DNA of 64,000 nt from Salvelinus alpinus (taxonomy: Eukaryota; Chordata; Actinopteri; Salmoniformes; Salmonidae): NCBI RefSeq assembly GCF_045679555.1, contig NC_092094.1:37402430-37466429 (forward strand), given 5' to 3'. Shown piece after piece: positions 1 through 64,000 of the stretch. Each line of letters starts with the position of its first letter. Position 1 is the stretch's first letter. Position numbers and translations under genes: made by a program. The notes under the pieces were generated by a model, which saw only the letters and a list, made by a program, of their open reading frames with translations, was not told the DNA's origin and ran no database searches.

Positions 1-479
1 ATACACCAAAGTAGACAAAATTAGAAAGGGGCAAATACTTTCACAGAACTGTATCTAAGATATTTTCACATTTCTCTCCCTCATGAGGGAGGATAGTAAA
101 AGTAATAGTAGACCTACCAATTAGTTATCGTGTTTCTACTGATGACAATTTTGTTAATGAATTATTAAGTAGGCCTAATTAAAATGCATCAATCTGTTAC
201 CAAATCAGTAACAGAATGAGGGAAAAATATATAACAGAATTACTGCAATAGAATTGTCTACATAGTAGTCACAAACCACAGTTGGGTCACCTGTTATGGT
301 CTTCCCTTCCACTAACATACCGCTTTTTCTGTTGTGTTGTGGTAAAAGCAAGAGTGTGAAAACAGTCTGGGCAACCCCTTCCTCTCTCTCTCTCTCCAGT
401 TAATTTCACCGCTCTCTTTCCATTTACTGTAACTAGCATCCTCACCCACTGACCACCAACCAATACAGGACGTCCCTGG
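1..479. other. No gene seen; AT-rich flank
   Basis: No coding frame or recognisable element was found. There is a short pyrimidine run near 380-400. The start of the next repeat, near 480, is not sharply defined. Confidence 0.4.
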
Positions 480-950
480 ACATTGAAAAGTAATTTAAAT
501 TTGGTCAGTCCGCCCTGGCCTTGATTTCAACGTTGATTTTTGGTCAGGTTCGGAATGGCCTTGATTTCGGACTAAATCCGAACCAATCACAGACGCCTAG
601 TTTCAGAAGTTTGGACAGCACAGTTCAGTACAGTAAAGAAAAGGAGTATAGTTCAGTACTACAGTGGAGTCGAGTTCAGTACAGTAGATCAAACTAGAGT
701 ACAGTATAATACTCTACAGTACTGAACTATACTCTGCTCTGATTCAGAGGGGTTGGGTTAAATGCGGAAGACATTTCAATTGAATACATTCAGTTGTACA
801 ACTGACTAGGTATCCCCCTTTCCCCTGTACTGAACTCTACTGTGCTCTACTATGATGTCCAAACTTGTGAAACTCAGAAGTCTATGATTGATACAGATTT
901 GGTCCAGTCCGGACCAAATGTGGTCTTGTTCGGGGGCAGAGCTCATTAAA
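480..950. repeat. Foldback repeat built of AGTACAGT-like words
   Basis: The two arms are inverted copies. The left arm near 575-615 (rich in CCGAACCAATCA and AAGTTTGGACA) pairs with the right arm near 855-925 (TGTCCAAACTT and GGTCCAGTCCGG). Between them short words such as TTCAGTACAGT recur on one side and TACTGAACT on the other. This looks like a non-autonomous foldback element. Its ends and target-site duplication were not resolved. Confidence 0.5.
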
Positions 951-1229
951 ATAACCAGTTTGTAGAATAATGCCCAAATATGCATGATATTGCATATTTC
1001 TACCTTTGTGTACCTATTCAGGATACATCACCGTGAAGAGAATGACATTCATATCCATAATTATGCATTTCTTTAGTACTGATCAGGTATCCATGATGTC
1101 ATTCTGTTGTTGTTTTTCAACTCAAGGTGTCATAGCTGACACCCCATTCATTCTTTCTGCAGAATTTTGAATCTTATTTCAGAGTAGACTTAACAGTTTT
1201 TGGAAAACATGGTCACAAACAGAGAGATT

Positions 1230-1430
1230 TTATCATCATTCTGTTACTAAACTTTGCATCTGCACTGTTCTTCAAGTAGCCTAAATGTGTTATTTTATTT
1301 CCTGTGTTAACTGTTAAAAGTAATCTAGCTAGTCCTTGTGCATTGAGTTGTATCGTTTTTGTTTGGCGTGCATTTTAAAGTGAAACTTCGGAGTCTCAGC
1401 GTCATTCTGTTACCAAGGAATTGCCCAGAG
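1230..1430. repeat. Dispersed repeat, also at 13880-14035
   Basis: Phrases such as CATTCTGTTAC, AAACTTTGCATCTG and GGAATTGCCC occur in the same order here and at 13880-14035. That marks two copies of one old interspersed repeat. No coding content was seen. Confidence 0.55.
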
Positions 1431-1437
1431 GTTACAC

Positions 1438-1933
1438 CAGGGTTTCCCAAACTCGGTGCACGTTTTCTGTTTTTGCCCTAGCACTACACAGCTGATTCAA
1501 ATAGTAAACGAATCACCAAGCTTTGATCTTTTGAATCAGTTGCTATCAGACTGTATAATAACTCTAGCTCTTAAATGGTTCTCCCAAAAATTATATCAAA
1601 CAAATTTAATCACATTTTAATATTTAAATGTCCATCATGAAACATTTCCTGTAATGCTTTCAATTGTTCAATATTCTATTTATCACATGCGCCGAATACA
1701 ACAGGTGTAGTAGACCTTACAGTGAAATGCTTAGAAGCCCTTAACCAACAATGCGGTTTTAAGAAAGAGCTAAGATTTATGTCACGTATTATGTATTTTA
1801 AATTAGTGTTTTGCAATTATTAGTAATGTAAATTCTGCATTTCTTAAGTTTTATCTGTAAGCAAGAATAAATCAACTCAAACTCAGTGTTAGGGCAAAAA
1901 CTAAAAAACGTTCACCGAGTTTGGGAAATGCTG
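1438..1933. mobile_element. Non-autonomous hAT-type element (MITE)
   Basis: The element begins CAGGGTTTCCCAAACTCGG and ends with the inverted copy CCGAGTTTGGGAAATGCTG. It is flanked by a perfect 8-bp target-site duplication GGTTACAC at 1430-1437 and 1934-1941, the duplication length typical of hAT elements. There is no transposase. An internal stretch near 1676-1770 matches the tail repeat seen again at 31660-31725 and 62195-62280, in the opposite orientation. Confidence 0.88.
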
Positions 1934-1941
1934 GGTTACAC

Positions 1942-2409
1942 AGACATTACACACATGCCTGTTGTCTCTGACACGTCTTCTGAATTCAATACTACCTACC
2001 CAGTACCCATGTTTCACATTCATAATGTACAACTGACCCCTAAATAACCCAGCGAAATAATATAAACTGCTAAAGATTACACATTATATACATCTCTCAC
2101 ACACAGTTGTCTGGAGAATAATATTTCTCACAAACACATGGCACTTTCTCTAAAAAAGACCACTGCATTGGTGACTAATATATGGATTAACGTTAGGGGC
2201 AATTTAAAGCTGTCCGCTTGTACAATAGCTAATATTGTTGTTATTGCCAGCTAACACAAGATTAGCTACTTAGTGTACGTTCACATAAGCTAACGTTAGC
2301 TATGTTCATTTACCGTTAAATCGGTTAACGAAACATTCACTTTAGGTTTACAGCGAAAACCGTTCGACTGGATACAACAGAGCGAGGCTATAGCTAGATT
2401 GAATCTCAC
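1942..2409. other. No gene seen; possible intron of the divergent gene
   Basis: The stretch is AT-rich with scattered TAGCTA and GTTAGC words. If the - strand exon at 2410-2454 is real, this is the start of its first intron. No second exon was recognised to the left. Confidence 0.35.
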
Positions 2410-2454
2410 CTGAGAAGTCGCTAAGCGATGTGTCGTTGCCTCGATTGGTGCCAT
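2410..2454 (-). CDS. Candidate first coding exon of a divergent, unidentified gene
   Basis: On the minus strand an ATG at 2454-2452 lies in a strong start context (A at -3, G at +4). It opens 15 codons, MAPIEATTHRLATSQ, which end exactly at a CAG|GTGAGA splice donor with the exon in phase 0. It points away from cfdp1, about 0.8 kb from the cfdp1 start. I do not recognise the peptide and found no following exon in the window. It could be the start of a neighbouring gene, or a chance ATG plus donor. What is seen: ATG context, open frame and donor. What is inferred: that it is transcribed. Confidence 0.42.
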
Positions 2455-3255
2455 TTTTCCTTGGGACCAAATTCAAGCTAAGAATTTGCTGAACAAACCC
2501 AATCTCGTTATATCCGTTATGCATGTCTTATGCACATGACACCACGAGCAAGTGTGAGAGACCACGAATATCCGAATAACACCATGAGAACATTAATGTT
2601 TCATCTAGCAAGTCCACAGGGGTTGGATTGGTTGATCTCCCTGAATATATCTGTTAGCTAGCTCATGTAGCTTGATGTCAACACGACTTGGTTTGACGTC
2701 ACGCCGTTAACATACTCAAAGGACTACAACAAGGATTTCACAATCGTAATAAGCTAGCTTGTTAAACATAATTTACAAAGAGTATTGACGTGTACAAATA
2801 TACTAATGCAATCGATAAAGAATCGATAAAGAAACCGGTATTTAATTTCCAACAACAAATATGCTATAAACCCGTCGTTCTGAACGATTTGTTGATCCTG
2901 TGGACTTGCCGTAGTAAAACAGGAAGTCAACAGCTACCAGATAATTACTCATTGAGCTCCTTTCTGTAGCTAGTCACCAAAGCCACACGTTTTCGTAGTG
3001 TAGGAACTTGTTTAGTATTTGTTCGTTAATTTGGTTGTAGGTATAATAAGCTATACAGCTAGAAAAAATTGATAGCTTTCTCAGTTACTTTGTAACCGCG
3101 TGATACTAGCTACAGCCAGGGTTTGTCAGACAACCGGTGCTTTGCTTTTGTAACTTGCTGACGTTACTGGAGACAGCTATCTAGCCAACTATTCATACAT
3201 TCCCTGCTGTGTTTACTATTGGTAGAACGTGTAGGCTCTTTCTGAAGGGGAAATT
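2455..3255. promoter_or_regulatory. Candidate bidirectional promoter and cfdp1 5' UTR
   Basis: This repeat-poor stretch lies between the cfdp1 start codon and the candidate divergent exon. An ATTGG (CCAAT box in reverse) sits at 2444-2448, just inside the candidate divergent exon. No TATA box stands out next to the cfdp1 start, as is usual for housekeeping genes. The transcription start and UTR limits cannot be read from sequence alone. Confidence 0.4.
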
Positions 3256-61500
<58,245 letters not shown>

Positions 61501-62194
61501 TTGTTGTTTTAGTACTGATGGTCTTGTTTTGCTCGTTTGTACCCCTCACCTCCCTAAGGCCTTATATTCCACCCTTCCTCTTCCCCCTACCAAGGCTCTT
61601 CCCCTCTCTCCAGACAACTGTCTACAGACACACACTACCATTTCATCATACCCTTGCCAGTCCTTCCCTGCCCCCCTCTTCCCCAAATGCAACTGTTTCT
61701 ATCTCCCCCCCCCCCCCCCCAGGTCCTACACCCCCAACCCACCTCCCTCCTATCCTTCACAGGCCTTGGGCGGGTGCCTGCCATCTTACCCACTCTGCTC
61801 TGTCCTAAATAAGGTCAGAAGACTCCAGTCACACAGTATCTTTCAACCTCATTTCCTCTGTATCCAGGCCCCCACTGCTTCTGTGTTTCCTGCCTGAGTG
61901 TTTGGAAGGGAAAGGAGGAGACGCCTGTGCATCCTTCATAGAGGGTAATTGACTTGTTTACGTTACATAGGGATCCACCCTCCATCCCCATGGGTGCAAA
62001 CTCTACATTTGTTTGTTTCTTCTAATTGTGCTTCATGTTACCAGATGAAACTTACTCTATATTATATATAAACAGTTTTAGATAGAGATCCCGTGTACTG
62101 TACTCTCTCTTCAGCAGGGATAATCTCACACACGGAAAGACTGCAGAGACTATTTAAAAAATAATCATATTTTTCTTTCTCTCTGCATTGTTGG
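61501..62194. other. 3' flank, no gene seen
   Basis: Pyrimidine-rich sequence with a (C)n run near 61707-61720. The 158-codon frame at 61421-61897 is low-complexity and not called. Confidence 0.4.
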
Positions 62195-62280
62195 GAAAGG
62201 ATCCGTAAGTAAGCATTTCACTGTTAGTCTACACCTGTTGTTTATGAAGCATGTGACAAATAACATTTGATTTGATTTGA
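62195..62280 (+). repeat. Copy of the 31660-31725 tail repeat
   Basis: GTAAGCATTTCACTGTTAG, CATGTGACAAATAACATTTG and a TTTGATTTGA end match the repeat at 31545-31725. Confidence 0.6.
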
Positions 62281-62339
62281 GACATGCATATTATTCATAA
62301 ACACGCTCACACAAACAGTTGCATATTGGATGGAGATTA

Positions 62340-62840
62340 TTATTATTTACTTTTTATCTAACGATACAAAATGAAACATACAACATACAAAACACAACAT
62401 AGAGACGTACACAAACATCAACAATCTCCCTCCTGCCCAGACCCACCTGCTCTCACCCCTATCTCCAGTGCCTGCACTACTCTCCCTCATATGTCCTCAA
62501 ATTGCACCATTTTGTTCCTCTCCATTGCCCACGCTCTTTCAATATTCAGATAATGAAGCATATGATTTTTTCATGGTCTTAACTATGGATGATTGGTTGA
62601 TTTCCAGTTTAAGTATACGTTTTTTTCAAGACAATTGACGAGAAGAGTATCCTCCAATCCATCAGGTAACTATCTCACTGCCCCCTCATATGACATGTCT
62701 TGAAATATGCAGACAGATGGATTTGAAGTAAAATTACATTTGTAATACTTCTGATAGCCAACTTTCTAACTCCAGAACTTTTGGACTTCATGGCACTCCC
62801 AGAAGGTATGGGCTATTGCGTCATTGTTAGTTTTACAAGA
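62340..62840 (-). pseudogene. Remnant of an L1-group LINE ORF2 C-terminus
   Basis: On the minus strand near 62840-62790 the frame reads IAHTFWECHEVQKFW, the cysteine/histidine-containing stretch found after the RT in L1-like LINEs. It continues through several stops with PSVCIFQDMSYEGAV. It is not the same copy or subfamily as 16210-20032. Confidence 0.6.
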
Positions 62841-62904
62841 TGACTCTTGTTGTGCTGTAGAATTTTGTATTTTTATTTAATTTGTAATAAATTCTATACT
62901 TTAA

Positions 62905-64000
62905 TCTCAAATCAAATCAAATCAAATTGTATTAGTCACATACACATGGTTAGCAGATGTTAATGCGGGTGTAGCGAAATGCTTGTGCTTCTAGTTCCGA
63001 CAATGCAGTAATAACCAACAAGTAATCTAACCTAACAATTCCACAACTACTACCTTACACACACACACAAGTGTAAAGGGATAAAGAATATGTACATAAA
63101 GATATATGAATGAGTGGTGGTACAGAACGGCATGGCAGATGCAGTAGATGGTATAGAGTACGGTATATACATATGAGATGAGTACTGTAGGGTATGTAAA
63201 CATAAAGTGGCATAGTTTAAAGTGGCTAGTGGTACATGTATTACATAAAGATGGCAAGATGCAGTAGATGATATAGAGTACAGTATATACATATGAGATG
63301 GGTAATGTAGGGTATGTAAACATTATATTAAGTGGCATTGTTTAAAGTGGCTAGTGGTACATTTTTACATAATTTCCATCAATTCCCATTTTTAAAGTGG
63401 CTGGAGTTGAGTCAGTATGTTGGCAGCGGCCGCTAAATGTTAGTGGTGGCTGTTTAACAGTCTGATGGCCTTGAGATAGAAGCTGTTTTTCAGTCTCTCG
63501 GTCCCTGCTTTGATGCACCTGTACTGACCTCGCCTTCTGGATGATAGCGGGGTGAACAGGCAGTGGCTTGGGTGGTTGTTGTCCTTGATGATCTTTATGG
63601 CCTTCCTGTGACATCGGGTGGTGTAGGTGTCCTGGAGGGCAGGTAGTTTGCCCCTGGTGATGCGTTCTGCAGACCTCACTACCCTCTGGAGAGCCTTACG
63701 GTTGTGGGCGGAGCAGTTGCCGTACCAGGCGGTGATACAGCCCGACAGGATGCTCTCGATTGTGCATCTGTAGAAGTTTGTGAGTGCTTTATGTGACAAG
63801 CCGAATTTCTTCAGCCTCCTGAGGTTGAAGAGGCGCTGCTGCGCCTTCTTCACAACGCTGTCTGTGTGGGTGGACCAATTCAGTTTGTCCGTGATGTGTA
63901 CACCGAGGAACTTAAAACTTTCCACCTTCTCCACTACTGACCCGTCGATGTGGATAGGGGGGTGCTCCCTCTGCTGTTTCCTGAAGTCCACAATCATCTC
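62905..64000 (-). mobile_element. CR1/L2/Rex1-like LINE, 3' half, running off the window
   Basis: The 3' tail (AATCAAATCAAATTGTATTA) starts at 62905 and is followed by a 3' UTR with internal tandem similarity: GATATAGAGTA, GTATATACATATGAGATG and AAAGTGGCTAGTGGTACAT occur twice, near 63150-63240 and 63270-63362. The ORF follows upstream on the minus strand. Confidence 0.9.
63440..63997 (-). CDS. C-terminal part of a LINE reverse transcriptase, open to the window edge
   Basis: The frame of 185 codons runs from the window edge with MIVDFRKQQREHPPIH, then FKFLGVHITDKLNWSTHTDS, TNFYRCTIESILSGCITAWY and the C-terminal RLKNSFYLKAIRLLNSHH before the stop. It is nearly identical to 11370-12027 over the shared part and free of stops, so it is the best preserved C-terminus of this family here. 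The RT catalytic motifs lie outside the window. Confidence 0.85.
   Translation of the reverse strand: MIVDFRKQQREHPPIHIDGSVVEKVESFKFLGVHITDKLNWSTHTDSVVKKAQQRLFNLRRLKKFGLSHKALTNFYRCTIESILSGCITAWYGNCSAHNRKALQRVVRSAERITRGKLPALQDTYTTRCHRKAIKIIKDNNHPSHCLFTPLSSRRRGQYRCIKAGTERLKNSFYLKAIRLLNSHH

Overview
The window reads as a piece of teleost nuclear DNA, most probably salmonid. That assignment is an inference from the repeat content: many Tc1/mariner copies including two Sleeping-Beauty-type elements, tRNA-derived SINEs, hAT and TTAA-flanked MITEs, and several LINE families, all packed into the introns of one vertebrate gene. There is no bacterial, plasmid or phage organisation.

The only host gene that can be fully reconstructed is cfdp1 (craniofacial development protein 1, BCNT/Swc5 family). 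It lies on the + strand with seven coding exons: 3256-3322, 3526-3658, 3842-4073, 4255-4379, 7436-7561, 39263-39421 and 60274-60367. Every intron is GT-AG, all phases join, and the product is 311 residues ending in an intact BCNT-C domain. The first four exons sit within 1.1 kb. Introns 5 (31.7 kb) and 6 (20.9 kb) are swollen by transposons. A possible first coding exon of a divergent gene lies on the - strand at 2410-2454, so 2455-3255 may be a bidirectional promoter.

Layout. 1-2.4 kb: flank with MITEs. 2.4-3.3 kb: promoter and exon 1. 3.5-4.4 kb: exons 2-4. 4.4-7.4 kb: intron 4. 7.6-39.3 kb: intron 5, holding TTAA and hAT MITEs, a LINE fragment in a composite element (10.0-12.7 kb), a Tc1 element with a single visible frameshift (14.2-15.9 kb), an almost full-length L1/Tx1-like LINE (15.9-20.4 kb), a Tc1 inside a hAT-like MITE (21.5-23.4 kb), a 26-copy 39-bp minisatellite (24.1-25.1 kb), a 33-bp minisatellite (29.3 kb), a Sleeping-Beauty-type element (30-31.5 kb), a hAT element carrying a SINE and a small TG...CA element (32.5-34.2 kb), and a 5'-truncated LINE with an open reverse transcriptase frame (34.3-36.6 kb). 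39.4-60.3 kb: intron 6, with a solo LTR, Tc1 copies, a hAT transposon broken by a LINE (45.8-49.5 kb), further MITEs, and a nested stack of LINE, Sleeping-Beauty-type, TG...CA element and Tc1 (55.2-60.1 kb). 60.4-61.5 kb: putative 3' UTR with a (CA)56 tract. Beyond it are LINE remnants.

Target-site duplications were read by eye for many elements, which fixes their ends and nesting order. No new multi-gene system was found. The observations most worth checking are the divergent exon, the two-copy TG...CA element with a tRNA-like Pol III B box, the higher-order structure of the minisatellite, the (TG)18 tract beside the last exon, and the shared 3' tails of a SINE and a LINE.
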